Position numbers and translations under genes: made by a program. A stretch of DNA of 64,000 bases from Pollenia angustigena (Eukaryota; Arthropoda; Insecta; Diptera; Polleniidae): positions 38,617,882 to 38,681,881 of the forward strand of contig OV884059.1 of assembly GCA_930367215.1 (NCBI GenBank), read 5' to 3'. Position 1 is the stretch's first letter, and every line of letters begins with the position of its first letter. Positions 46,138 to 57,722 of the stretch are shown here, one piece after another. The notes beneath the pieces are model-generated. The model did not search any database and was not told the DNA's origin. It worked only from the letters and a program-made list of their open reading frames with translations.

Positions 46138-48001
46138 ACGTACAAGGACTACTCAATAATTATAACCAAATTGAAATAGTGGCTGCTAATGAAAATTTGG
46201 ACTTTATAATACTATCTGAAACACATCTGACCGAAAAGTCAATGAGAGTGAAATATTTTTAAATGATTATGATCAAGTAATATCGTTTTCAAATTCAACA
46301 AGAACAGGCGGCGTTATTATATATTATAAAAAGAACTGGAAGGTAACAAAAATTCTAGAAAAATGTGAAAACTCAAAATATTGGATTATGGCGTGTGTAG
46401 CTGAATATGAAAATGCTCGTATGATTATTGTCCTAAAATTGTAGTGAAGCCTAATTTTGTCAGATTTTCGATGAAAGCATAGAAGAAATCTGTGAGAACA
46501 ACTGTGATATAATTTTAAGTGGAGATTTTAATATAGATTGGACAAAACATAATTTTTATAAAATTAAAATAGAAGGCTGTTTGAATGATAATGGACTTAA
46601 ACAAATCGTAAACGACTATACAAGAATAACAAAAACCTCTAAGACTCTAATTGATTATGTTATAACAAATAGTCATAAAGTATCAGTTGAATACAATGAA
46701 AATAGTAAAATAGCAGATCATGAAACATTATATATTACAATTAAAAGTAGAAAAGACAATCAAAATGAAACACAAATTAAATCACAGGATATATTTAAAT
46801 ATAATAAAAACACATTTATCAGTCACTTTAATAATATAATAAATTATGAACACTTAAATGATGCAACTGAATATGCACTGATGCTGGATAAAAGTCTCGA
46901 TGAAACTGTTAACAAATTTACCAAGAAAATAACAAGAAAACAACAGAACTACGTTAATAAATGGTTTAATAACGAACTAAGGTCACTGAAACAAAACAAT
47001 TGTATAACATACCAAAAAGCAAGGCTGGAAAACACTAATGAGGCGTGGTCAAGATATAAATCAATTAGAAATTTATACAAAGTTAAGGTAGAAAATGAAA
47101 AGAATAAATATATTAATAATAGAATAAACAATGCTAAAGACCAAAAACAAATGTGGAAAGACATTAAGGACCTAGTTCTAAAAAAGAAACGATCTGTGAT
47201 AATAAATGTGATATTTAGTGGTGTAGAATATAGAGATAATAAGAAAATAGCTAGTCATTTTAATAATTTTTTTGTAAACAGTATTAAGAAAAAAAGGGAC
47301 TCAATCGAAATTGTGCAATATATAAATAATATAAAAACAGTACCTCACAAATTCAAATTCCGTGCAATATCTAATTTAGAACTTAAAAAAATTGTATTGA
47401 CGTTAAACAGAAAGCCAGATTATTGTAAAATATCGGTAGGAATTATCATTGATAATTGGAATGTAGTTGGAAAAATATTATTAAACATCGTTAATAAGTC
47501 GTTGGAAACTGGAGTATTTCCTGAGAGTTGGAAAGAGACAATGATAACACCAATTGAAAAAGTGACTGGCACAAAAAAATGTGAAGAATTTCGTCCAATT
47601 AAAAAATTTGTGAAAAAATCTCGGAGAAAGTTATAAAAGAGCAATTAGAAGATTACATGGAAAAAATCCTTTAATATCGAAATATCAATCCGGATATAGA
47701 AAAAAATTTTCATGTGAAACAGCAGTAAATTTTGTAATAAATCGATGGAAAAAAATAGAAAAATTATGGCAATATTTTTAGATTTTAAAAGAGCTTTTGA
47801 AACAATAGATAGAGAAATAATGATTGAGAAACTTTATATGTATGGAGTGCAAGGTGTGGAACTTGAATGGTTTTAATCATACTTGAATAATAGAAAACAA
47901 ATTACAACTATAAATGGAATAAAATCTGGATCAATTGATAATGAGTTTCGTGTTCCACAAGGATCCATTCTAGGCGCATTATTATTTAGTATATATATAA
48001 A
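46117..48001 (+). pseudogene. LINE ORF2: AP endonuclease and RT first half
   Basis: The endonuclease begins at about 46130 with the ETHLTE motif (about 46220), then SGDFN (about 46520) and, near 46715, ADHE instead of the usual SDH. RT follows within 46581-47636, with a stop near 47636, further frameshifts, a motif-A-like FLDFKRAFET (about 47770) and VPQGSILGALLF (about 47950). The sequence is cut at 48001 by the Helitron. Confidence 0.78.
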
Positions 48002-48271
48002 CTAGATGACCCGTGCGAATATTTCGCACCGTTAGTTGTCATTTTTGTAACATAAAATGAAAATAATTAATAGAAATTTTAGTAACTTCAATACGTTTTA
48101 AAGTATAATTTTTATCAATGAAAATACTAATTTTTCAATTTCAAATTATTTTTCGTCATTAGTGTTAAAAAAAAAGCTTTAAAATGAGATATCATTCATT
48201 AAATTTGAAGCGGTGGTATGGGAGATATTTGCAACCGACAAAAAAAAGTGCTTTAGAAATAATATATATGA
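48002..48271 (-). mobile_element. 270-bp non-autonomous Helitron in the LINE RT
   Basis: On the minus strand it begins TCATATATATTATTTC and ends GGGTCATCTAG. A perfect 7-bp hairpin (GTGCGAA/TTCGCAC) lies 7 bases before the CTAG. It lies between an A (48001) and a T (48272). Removing it rejoins the RT frame exactly between the VPQGS and YADD motifs, without duplication, as expected for Helitrons. No Rep/helicase is encoded. Confidence 0.85.
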
Positions 48272-48745
48272 TGATATGCCTGACAGTCTGACAATAAGTG
48301 AAATAATTCTATATGCGGATGACACTTTAATATACACGGAAGGAAATACAGAAAAACAATGTCGAAACAATATGGTCAACGATAAAAATAGTATTAATAC
48401 ATGGTTAAAAATGAATAAACTGAAATTAAACGAAAGTAAAACTAAAATAATTGAAATAAATATGAATATGAAATATGACACAGACTTTAAAATTAATGAT
48501 AAAGTAATAGAAAAAGTAAAACAAATCAAATACCTCGGTTTCATACGTCTGTAAAAAAATAGGGGGAAAAATAGGATTCTTTAAAAGAATTAGAAATAAA
48601 GTCACCACAATAACAGCAATAAACATATACAATACGACCATAAAACCACATTTTGAATTTGGTTCAACAATTATTTACACATGTTGTAAATCAGCACAAT
48701 TGGAGAGACTACAAAAATTGCAAAACAAGGCAATGCGAGTAATAT

Positions 48746-49171
48746 CCCTGCAAATAATAGGACCAGTCCAAACACGCGTGTAAAGAGTAGTCCACAAGGG
48801 ACCAGGACTAGTCCACAAGTAACCCAAACGTATGGAAAAAACCTGGTCTATTTAACATTACGATGTCCTAGGAGAGGACCATATAACCCACCTTTGGACC
48901 ACTAAGGAGTAGTTTTAAAACTACTCCATGGTATATAACCCACCTTTGGACCAGTAAGGAGTAGTTTTAAAACTACTCCATGGTATACTCAAGAGGATTA
49001 GTTTTGAAGTCGTTTAAACACGAAAGCATGTCGTTAAAAAACGAAGACATGTCGTCTCACTACAAACACTTTTTAACAATGGCATGGTCCATGCTTGCAT
49101 TACATCGGACTAGTCCATGGAGTAGTCCATTTTATCAAAATGGGTCAGGTGGTCCAATTTTATTTGCAGGG
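48746..49171. mobile_element. TIR element (CCCTGCAAATAA ends) in the LINE
   Basis: CCCTGCAAAT at 48746 and its complement ending at 49171 are the ends. GGACCA/TGGTCC motifs lie just inside, and further GGACTAGTCC-type motifs are scattered through it. A ~60-bp block ending in a short palindrome (TAGTTTTAAAACTA) is repeated at about 48880-48925 and 48937-48982. LINE coding sequence resumes after it. No clear target duplication was seen. Confidence 0.68.
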
Positions 49172-49224
49172 ATGTACTAAAATGTAATAGATACACACCA
49201 ATACAATTTATGCTCAACACACTT

Positions 49225-49773
49225 AGAGCCAGTTTTTGACATAAAGATCAGCGATTAAATTAGAACTAATCTTTGAAATTCGTTTTTGGGTAGTCGATTA
49301 TTTCATTTTGTTGCCAAGTTTAAACGACCAAAGTTGGTGGTTTAAACTTGCGACAGAACTTTCAAAAGTACGAACAGCTTATAAAAGGAAATATTTTTTA
49401 TTTTTTTTTTTTATTTAAAGTTTTATTAAATATTCCACCCTCAAGTTAAATAATTAAAAGTAATTATAAAATGAAGGTCAAACAAGAATAAATATCTATT
49501 TATAACATATAATATAATATAACACAATACAAAATTCTCGCCTTTTCTTCTTCTTTTTCACGTTAAGAACAGTAATTTGATGACCATTTTTGGTATTTGT
49601 TTTAAACTGCCATACTTATAGATAAAAGTATTGCCAATTCATATGGCAATGCTAAAAGCTTTAATCTTCCACTCAAAAACGCCACAGAGGATCAAGGCTA
49701 GATTAATTTTATTATAAGATTAACAAATCTTACTATTGATCCTGGTTTAAACTCTAAGTAAAAAACCCGCTCT
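49225..49773. mobile_element. TIR element (AGAGCnnGTTTTT ends) in the LINE
   Basis: AGAGCCAGTTTTTGAC at 49225 and the complement of AGAGCGGGTTTTTTAC ending at 49773 are imperfect inverted ends of a ~549-bp non-coding insertion. It interrupts the same LINE between its MLNTL-like segment and its last ~90 residues. Confidence 0.58.
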
Positions 49774-50361
49774 TAAATGGTTTTAATGTGGTTAAAGATT
49801 GGAATTAAACACACTACTTTTTATCCGTAAAATTAAAAATGGAAAGGCACCTGAGTACCTATGCGAACAAGTACGATATGTGGGTGATGTTCAACCGTAT
49901 AGATTGAGAAACGCAGAAGACTTTAGACTTCAACGAGTAACCACAGCAGCAATGCAACTATCTCTTTTCTACAAAGGACTAAAATTATTTAACGCATTAT
50001 CAAATAACATTAATAATGAACAAAACGATTATGTATTTAGAAGAGAATGTATAAACTTTGTGAAGAATAATCTAATTTTGTAACACATAAATGAAAACAA
50101 AGTCAAATGTTAAAGTATTAAAATACTAATAAATATATATAATAATAAATAATATCCGCGCTAATAAAAATATTATAATATTATTTTATATAAAATTTTA
50201 TTTAACGATTAAAATATATATTTATGTTGATGAAAATTTTTGAAACGAATGAAAAAATATTTGAAAAGTAAAAACATAAAATATTCATGTTGTTTAGGAA
50301 AAATATTTAACAAGTAATTTTTCAACACTCTTCCTCAACATGGATATTCTTACAACTCAAA

Positions 50362-51520
50362 TTATTTTAAATTTAATAAACTAACAAATTGTAAATGCTT
50401 TGTTTTTGGTAAATTCTTTGTAAAAATGTTAGCAATCATACTGTCTGTTGGACAATATGTTAATTCTACTGATTTAGATTCAACGACATCTCTTATATGG
50501 TGATACTTAATATCAATGTGTTTACTTCTGTTATGAAACACTGGATTGACGGCCAACTTCAATGCACCTTGATTGTCTACATTTAAAGTTACACTTTCAT
50601 CCTCCAAAAAACCAAGCTCTTGCATCAATCTTCTTAAATATACTGCTTCTTTTGATGCATTAGACATCGACATGTATTCAGCTTCGGTACTACTGAGTGC
50701 AGTTGTGGGTTGCTTCTTTGATTCCCACGAAATAGTACATTTACCGAGATAAAAGACAAATCCGGAGTACGATCTTCTGTCTACAGTACAACCTCCCCAA
50801 TCAGCGTCTGCATAACCTTCTAGATGCTTGTTACCACACGAAAAAATTAATTTTAAATTTTGCGTACCCTTTAAGTACCGTAGCACACCTTTAGCAGGTT
50901 CCCAATGCTCAACATGTGGATTGGAATTTCGTTGTGCTAATTTTGAAACAGAATGTATTATATCTGGCCTTGTTGTTAATGCCAAATACAATAAAGCTCC
51001 AATCAGTGATTGATAAGACGTTTTATCAACTCTCTTGCTGCAATTATTTTCATTACAGGTGATTTGAAAACCAGAGTTTAATGGTGTAGAAACAGATTTA
51101 CAATTTTCCATTCCATACTCTTGTAATATTTCTTTGATATATAATTCTTGACTTAACTTGATGTCACCAGTTTCTCCATCACGCTGAACTTCCATCCCCA
51201 AAAAATGTTCTAGTAATTCTTTATCAGTTATTTCAAATTCAAGATTCAATTGGGATTTAATTTTTAGAATTTCGTTTTTGTTTTTGCAACCAATGATAAT
51301 ATCATCCACATAAACAGCAATTATAATTAAATTATCATTTCTTATCATTTTGTATAAGCACGGTTAATTTTTGCATCTTTCAAAACCAATATTACATAGC
51401 ACAGTATTCAATTTCGAATTCCATTCTCTTCCTGCTTGTTTAAGACCATAAATTGATTTGTGAAATTTTAAAACCTTGTTTGGATGTAACTCATCGTTAA
51501 ATCCTTCAGGTTGTTGCATG
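50362..51520 (-). pseudogene. Copia-2 RT second half and RNase H
   Basis: 51520-51364 contains MQQPEGF and KSIYGLKQAGREW. A stop near 51363 separates it from 51348-50362 (328 residues), which has the RT box AVYVDDIII, SLIGALLYLALTTRPDI, VLRYLKGT and the RNase H motifs GYADADW, SWESKKQPTTALSSTEAEYM and SKHIDIKYHHIRD. The length and order are normal for copia C-termini. TGTTGAGGAAGAG follows at the LTR side. Confidence 0.85.
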
Positions 51521-51713
51521 CATCTGTTCAAAAAAACCTTTTTCATTAACCAAACACTTATTCAATTTAAATCCTAAATGTTGGTACTACCTTTTTTTTA
51601 TCCTTATTAGATTTTATAATTAGATTATCGCTATACGTTAATAAATGAATTACTAAATACAAAATTCAAGCTTTCTATTTTTTGTACTATTTAAAAATAC
51701 ACCGGCTACAACA
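51521..51713 (+). repeat. 5' LTR of gypsy-2, left end truncated
   Basis: It shares sequence with the 3' LTR from CATCTGTTC to CCGGCTACAACA. The outer TGTTATACCCC part seen at 56064 is missing here, next to a small loss in Copia-2. A TGG-starting primer site (TGGCGACGATTGG, 51716) follows two bases after the LTR. Confidence 0.88.
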
Positions 51714-51853
51714 ATTGGCGACGATTGGAGAAACAACATCTTAAAAGGAAATTGGCTAAATTCTACAACAATAATTCGAACACAAAAGCAATTAATAGTA
51801 CGAACATTAATTGCAAAAATACATTTCAGTTTCTATACGCGTGGTAATACAAA

Positions 51854-52960
51854 ATGGACGCTAAGCAGTTCGAGAAATTTTTAGAAGTACAAAAGCAAAT
51901 GCTTGAACAAATGAAAATGGCGATAACTCCTGTACAACTACAAAGTAGCACATCCAATGCAATTTTGGTCCCAAATTTTGATCCGTTCGATTCTAATAAA
52001 GAGCCATATAAGAATTACATACAAAGATTTCAAAATTATATAGAAATGAAAGGAATTAGCACTAACAAGGAGTATTGTTTAAAACTTCTCCTTAATTCAA
52101 TTGGGACAAATACATTTAATGTAATCACATCTTTGGCTGCACCGAAATCTCCGACTGAACTCAAGTACGAGGAATTGCTTGCACTGCTAATAACGCATTT
52201 ATCCCCAACAAAAAATGTATTAGTTGCACAGCATCGGTTTCTATCAAAATATCAAAATGATCAACAGACAATAGCTGAATATATTGCTACTCTACGTGCA
52301 GAAATAATCGAATGTGAGTTTACCTCTCCATGCAATTGTAAAATTTCAATTGCAGATATGTTTTTGCGCGCACAATTTATACGTGGTATCCGAGACTGTC
52401 ACATACGTGAGCAATTGCTACAGTCCAGTACTGCAAAGTTTGATGAAATCGTTGCAAAAGCTTTAGCACTTGAAGCGGCTAAAAGTGATGCCCGGGAACT
52501 AGCAGATAAAGCTGGTTCGTCAACAAATATTTCTACAGACATAAATAAAATTTCAAATTTTAAAAAATCGAGAATAAATTATCAAGACCTGGGTATTTCT
52601 GGGTTATGTTTTTGCTGTGGGAGAAATAACCACCAGGCCAAAGAGTGTCGAACGGATAAGAAAAAATTGAAATGCTCGAGCTGTAATAAAACTGATCACG
52701 TAAGCAAAGTATGTATTAAAGGAATTATAAAAACAAACTCGGGAAGTAAAGTAGCTGACAAAACAGTAAATCAAGTGCAAAATATTCAAGATACAAACTA
52801 CGGCGTCTACAAAATAATTGATGTTTATCAAAACAATTTTCAAAACTCAAACTCAGAACGTTATTATGCAAACATAACCATTGAAGGGAAGCCTGTGAAG
52901 TTTGAAGTTGACTCTGGCTCAGTATTACATTCCTTCCAAGAAAAGAATTCAATGAATTGA
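51854..52960 (+). CDS. gag: Gag and protease start of gypsy-2
   Basis: This is a 368-residue frame. A capsid-like region (about residues 30-190, including FDPFDSNKEPYKNYIQRFQ) is followed by two CCHC boxes (CFCCGRNNHQAKEC and CSSCNKTDHVSKVC, about residues 254-290). The aspartic protease motif EVDSGS lies near residue 353. Directly after this motif the frame goes wrong: the protease continuation is in the -1 frame, and I see no slippery site. I read this as a one-base deletion near 52918-52921, because mag-like elements usually carry gag-pol as one frame. Confidence 0.8.
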   Translation: MDAKQFEKFLEVQKQMLEQMKMAITPVQLQSSTSNAILVPNFDPFDSNKEPYKNYIQRFQNYIEMKGISTNKEYCLKLLLNSIGTNTFNVITSLAAPKSPTELKYEELLALLITHLSPTKNVLVAQHRFLSKYQNDQQTIAEYIATLRAEIIECEFTSPCNCKISIADMFLRAQFIRGIRDCHIREQLLQSSTAKFDEIVAKALALEAAKSDARELADKAGSSTNISTDINKISNFKKSRINYQDLGISGLCFCCGRNNHQAKECRTDKKKLKCSSCNKTDHVSKVCIKGIIKTNSGSKVADKTVNQVQNIQDTNYGVYKIIDVYQNNFQNSNSERYYANITIEGKPVKFEVDSGSVLHSFQEKNSMN

Positions 52961-54684
52961 ATATAAATGCGCAAGTCAATCCTACAAGCTTGATCTTCCG
53001 ATCGTATACACAAAATACTTTCGTACCATATGGCAAAGTCCGTGTCAACGTTCACTTTAAGGGAATGTCAACCGTAGATGAATTATATATTGTTCCAGAT
53101 GATTGTGCAGCCCTAGTAGGTAGATCTTGGATTCGACGCCTCAAAATTAACTTAAATGAGCTAGATGAGTTGGATTTAGGTAAGAAATCAAATGATATTT
53201 TCTATATTCATAATGGCATTGAAGACATTATGCGCGAATTTAAAGACGTTTTTGAAGAAAAAATTGGATGTGTTCCAAATCACAAAGTATCTCTAAAATT
53301 ACGTGATAATGCTAAACCGATTTATACAAAAGAACGTCAGGTGCCATACTCATTAAGAGAACGCGTTGATAAGGAATTATATAGTTTGGAAAGTGCAGGT
53401 ATAATTTCAAAAATTTCGAATAGTGACTGGGGCTCACCCCTGGTTGTAATTCCAAAAACCGATGGAGGCGTTCGATTATGCGTGGATTACAAAGTGGGAG
53501 TAAATCAGCGCTTAGTAAACGCACACCACCCAATTCGAAAAACTGAACATATTTTTAATAGTCTTCGTAATGCGAAATATTTTTGTCGACTCGACTTGTA
53601 TAAGGCCTACCTACATCTTCCAGTTGATGAACCATCAAGTATGGTACAAACCATATCAACACATAGAGGGACTTATCGTATGCACAGGTTATCTTTTGGT
53701 ATAAAAACTGCACCTGCCGAGTTTAATCGGATAATAGATCAAATCCTCCGTGACGTACCAAGCACTGAGTCTTACTTTGACGATATTATTGTACATGGGG
53801 AAACTTTTGAAGAGTGCAAATCCAATTTGAAGTGCTGTTTACAACAATTACAAAAGTTCGACTTGCACCTAAATGTTTCCAAGTGTTTGTTTTTCGAAAA
53901 CAAAATTGAATTTCTGGGACATACTATAGAACACAATAAAGTGCAAAAATCACCATCAAAAATTCAAGCAATTTTGCAAATGCCAGAGCCTGAATCGGCT
54001 GATGATGTCAGGCGATTTCTAGGTATGGTCACATATTATTCAAGATTTATATTAAACGTTTCAACGATAACCACACCCTTACGTAAACTATTATATAAAA
54101 ATTCTATATTTAAGTGGTCCGCCGAATGTCAAAATGCATTCAATAAACTAAAAAAGGAAATCGCAAGTGATAGGGTACTAATGCCGTACAACCCAGAGCT
54201 GCCACTTCAACTGGCTTGTGATGCGAGCCCAACTGGTATAGCAGGCGTACTTTCCCATCTAGTTCAGGGAGAAGAAAGGCCAATTGCCTTTACATCTCGA
54301 TCCCTAACAAAGGCAGAACAAAATTATTCGCAGTTGGACAGAGAAGCTTTGGCTATTTTCTACGCAATTCAGCGTTTTCACGAATATCTCTTTGGTCGAC
54401 AGTTTAACCTTGTTACGGATAACCAGCCTTTGGTAAGAATATTTCATCAAAACAATAAGCTACCACAAATGACATCAGCCCGGTTACAAAGATATGCTGC
54501 GTTTTTAAGTGGCTATAATTACGAAATTATTCACAAAAATGGTACAGAAAACGTCAGTGCAGATTGTTTTTCAAGGGCTCCTGTAACACGTACAGGGAAC
54601 TGTATAAATTCAATTGACCAGGAAGTACATCATTTATGCACTGCCTCAATCAACCAAATTTGTTCAAGACGCCTTAACTTCTAA
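52921..54684 (+). pseudogene. Pol of gypsy-2: protease end, RT and RNase H
   Basis: The open frame continues the protease and reaches RT with SDWGSPLVVIPK, LCVDYK, the catalytic YFDD box (residues ~272-275 of the frame from 52957) and LGMVTYYSRF. RNase H starts at CDASPTGIAGVL, and its end is near residue 545. A frameshift near 54645-54700 breaks the link to integrase. The protein would otherwise be a normal Ty3/gypsy Pol. Confidence 0.85.
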
Positions 54685-54689
54685 ACAAT

Positions 54690-56022
54690 TCAAGAAGAGA
54701 CGCAAAAAGATGAAACACTTTTTAAAATTTTATCTAATTTACGTCACAGTACAGCAAATGATTCGGAGCTAACTATTGATAGCAACGTTTTATTTAAAGG
54801 GCAACGAGTGGTAATACCGAGCTCTTTACAAAACTATGTTTTACAGGAACTTCATCATACACACACAGGTACGACTAAGATGAAACAATTAGCCAGGCGT
54901 TACGTTTACTGGAGTGCGATCGATAAAGACATCGAGAAATTTGTACGTGCTTGTCAGGCTTGTGCTTCTACGAAGAGCAGTCCGGCAAAAGCCCCGCTTC
55001 ATCCTTGGGAAGAACCAGACTACAACTGGCAGCGTATCCACATAGATTACGCTGGCCCATTTCAAGGCCACTATTTTTTAATGGTCGTGGATGCCAAATC
55101 AAAATGGATCGAAGTTGGAATATGTTCGACAGCGCCATCGTCAAGGTCGACGATAGAAATTCTACTTAATATTTTTACAAGAAATGGATATCCGGATGTC
55201 ATGGTATCCGACAATGCAACAATTTTCAAAAGTGAAGAATTTTCCACCTTTTGCCAGGATTGTGGTATTTTTCAGAAGTTCATCGCTCCAGGACATCCAG
55301 CTACTAATGGTCTAGCTGAAAGAAATATTCAGACCCTCAAACACAAATTAGCAGCTATGTCAAATGAAGTATCGTCAATGCAGAAGAAGGTAAGAGACAT
55401 TATTTTCAAATATCGAACTACGCCATTAAGAAGTGGTAAAACGCCTTCCGAATTATACTTAGGCCGACAAATTCGAAGTCGGTTGGATGTTTTACAACCG
55501 CCAAAAATTCAAAATAATAACTACGACCATATTCCATCAAGACAACTATGCGTGGGAGGAAGGGTTCAAGCCCGATACTACACTCCAAACAAACCGCTAT
55601 GGAAATTTGGTACTATAATTAAGAAAATAGGTCGTCTTCACTATATTGTCAAATTGGACAATGGATATGTTTTTAAGAGACATATAAATCAATTGCTTTC
55701 AACAAACGTTCAAACTAGTGGGTTAACCAGTATCCAACCATCGCCTGAACAAACGAACGAAGAAAATAGTAATCATAAACAACCAGGTCAGCAAGTTGTA
55801 TTCCAGCAGGGAACAATCAACAATCCAGACAATGTCAACAATCGCAATGGAGTGTGTGAAGAGGAGTCGTCAGCAAATCGATCTACAGCCCCACCCAGCG
55901 GTCATGAACACTCTTCATCTACTGGTCTAGATCCTGCGCCAGTTCAGAATCAAAGTTCAAATCGTGCCTCATCGCGACAACGCAGGACCCCAAGATATCT
56001 AGAAGAATATGTCTTGGATTAA
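54690..56022 (+). pseudogene. Integrase of gypsy-2
   Basis: The frame is open from about 54690 and has an ATG at 54808. The HHCC zinc domain (HH ... C-x2-C in ACQACAS) comes first. The catalytic D-D-35-E triad follows: DYAGPF, VSDNATIF and the Glu in NGLAERN. A C-terminal GPY-like part (VGGRVQARYY) and a hydrophilic tail ending EEYVLD come last. No env follows; the 3' LTR starts 42 bases after the stop, preceded by a purine-rich GTGGGAGAA tract. Confidence 0.85.
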
Positions 56023-56063
56023 AACTGATTAACACCTGTGGGTTGTCTTAAGCGTGGGAGAAT

Positions 56064-56279
56064 TGTTATACCCCTAATGTATTATAACATCTGTTCAAAA
56101 AAACCTTTTTCATTAACCAACACTTATTCAATTTAAATCCTAAATGTTGGTACTACCTTTTTTTTATCCTTATTAGATTTTATAATTAGATTATCGCTAT
56201 ACGTTAATAAATGAATTACTAAATACAAAATTCAAGCTTTCTATTTTTTGTACTATTTAAAAATCCACCGGCTACAACA
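56064..56279 (+). repeat. 3' LTR of gypsy-2
   Basis: It is 216 bp with TGTTATACCCC at the start and GGCTACAACA at the end, directly after a polypurine tract at about 56054-56062. It is the complete LTR of this element. Confidence 0.85.
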
Positions 56280-57210
56280 CTACATCTATTTGGTGTAAAT
56301 ACATTTTATGTTCTACAGCTAAAGCCAATAACATTCTTATTGTTGCATACCTAACTACAGGCGAGAATGTTTCGTTATAGTCAATGCCATACCTTTGACT
56401 GCAACCTTTTGCAACGAGGCGTGCTTTGTGACATATAACTTCACCTTTTTGATTTTTCTTCAAAGCATAAACCCATTTGCACTTAATTGCTTTATGCCCA
56501 CTTGGAAGTTCTGATGAGGACCATGTTCCTTTTTGTCGCAAAGACGATATTTCCTTTAACATTGCATCTTGCCACTTAACATAGTTTTTACTAGATAATG
56601 CATCTTTATAAGTTTTAGGAACTTGCTCCTCCACCACATTATTTAGTAAATTCTTCACTTTTCTTGGACGTCCCGGTTTACCGTTACGAATAATTCTTGG
56701 TCTACCAATACCACGCTTAGGGTTGTCATTACTTGCTTCATCAGACAATTCCTCTAATGGAGATGTAAATCCATTAAAATCATCCATGTCAAAAAAATTT
56801 TCAGAACCAGATTCTTCACTATGAACTTCTGAGTTATTATTTGTTTCGTTAACCTCAGTTAGGCTGAGTTCCTAAACATCATAATACTTTGCAGTCAAAG
56901 TCAAAAAAGTATCATAGAGTTTAACTATATCTAGTTTGATTATTGTGTACGCATCGATATTGTTTTTAGTGAACTTTGGTACAGATAACATTGTAAAATT
57001 TTTCACGGTTGCTTGGTAGGAAGCACTTAAAAAAGCGAGTTGCTTTGCAACTGATGTTTTGGAACTCACCCTTACTTTATCTTCAACTCGTTTTTCAGTT
57101 CCAGCAACTTTATAAGTATTAATTATATCATTAAACGATATAAATTCTTCACCAGTGCTATTTTTATCCATTCCGGGAAAAGAGTGTTCATCAAATAGTA
57201 CATCACGTCG
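56280..57210 (-). pseudogene. Copia-2 integrase end, linker and RT start
   Basis: From 57210 the frame continues the integrase C-terminus (DVLFDEHSFPGM). A stretch of about 85 residues that I do not recognise as copia follows, ending at a stop near 56872. An acidic linker then leads into 56787-56272, with RT N-terminal motifs WQDAMLKEI, KCKWVYALKKNQKGE, KARLVAKGC and the ETFSPVVR box. It breaks off at HQIDV, where the gypsy-2 LTR begins. Confidence 0.75.
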
Positions 57211-57722
57211 CACAGTGGGAAATTTTACGAGAAGGCGGTCAAAATTCCATAACTTTTGACTGGATCGGTATTTTTTTATGCGATTTTTTTTGCTCGATAG
57301 GTGCGATGTTAGGCTTTAATTTGCACTATAAAACGTATGTAAGTAATGGGGAGTTCAAAATGCATTTTCATTTTTTTGCTGAGTTTCGGTGTAAAAGTTG
57401 AATATTTCAAATATGATTTTTTTATAATTTATCATTATTTCTCTTGTATTTTACAACTGATACTTATATTTTTATTGTCGAACTTAGATCCTGTCAGAAA
57501 ATGCCAATATTTGGCCCCTGTAAATTTTTTAAGTCCCAATATTCACAGGGGCCAAAGGTTGGCTTTTTTGGGACGAGACGAGTTGTTATAAGGATAAAAC
57601 TGAAAAGGAATACATATTTTGAAAAATGCCCAAATAGCATTCTTGGCTATCGATAACATTTTAGGTAATTCAACTTTTATTTTTGGTTTGAGATGTATGT
57701 GTATTTTATTTTTATATATTAA

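Larger units (their letters stand above)
48272..50083 (+). pseudogene. LINE ORF2: RT second half and C-terminus
   Basis: The YADDTLIY box is at about 48310, followed by palm/thumb sequence to about 48744. After the first TIR insertion a short piece (49172-49224) continues. After the second, 49799-50083 encodes the final ~90 residues (IRKIKNGKAPEYLCEQV segment). The pieces fit together in order, with frameshifts such as the one near 48545. Confidence 0.75.
44784..50140 (+). mobile_element. LINE with PHD/CCHC ORF1 and APE-RT ORF2 (CR1 group-like), three insertions
   Basis: ORF1 remnants (44784-46137), AP endonuclease, RT and a C-terminal end (to 50083) follow in order on the plus strand, and an AATAAATA-type tail closes near 50140. 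It is interrupted by 48002-48271, 48746-49171 and 49225-49773. Several stops and frameshifts show decay. A PHD finger plus zinc knuckles in ORF1 fits some CR1-related lineages. Confidence 0.82.
51521..56279 (+). mobile_element. Ty3/gypsy element (gypsy-2, mag-like) with both LTRs
   Basis: The 5' LTR (51521-51713) and 3' LTR (56064-56279) differ by only one substitution and one indel over the shared 193 bp, so the insertion is recent. The 5' LTR lacks its first ~23-27 bases. The order is primer site, gag with two CCHC boxes, protease, RT, RNase H, integrase. Frameshifts in the protease and before integrase make it non-autonomous now. It lies inside Copia-2 in opposite orientation. Confidence 0.9.
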
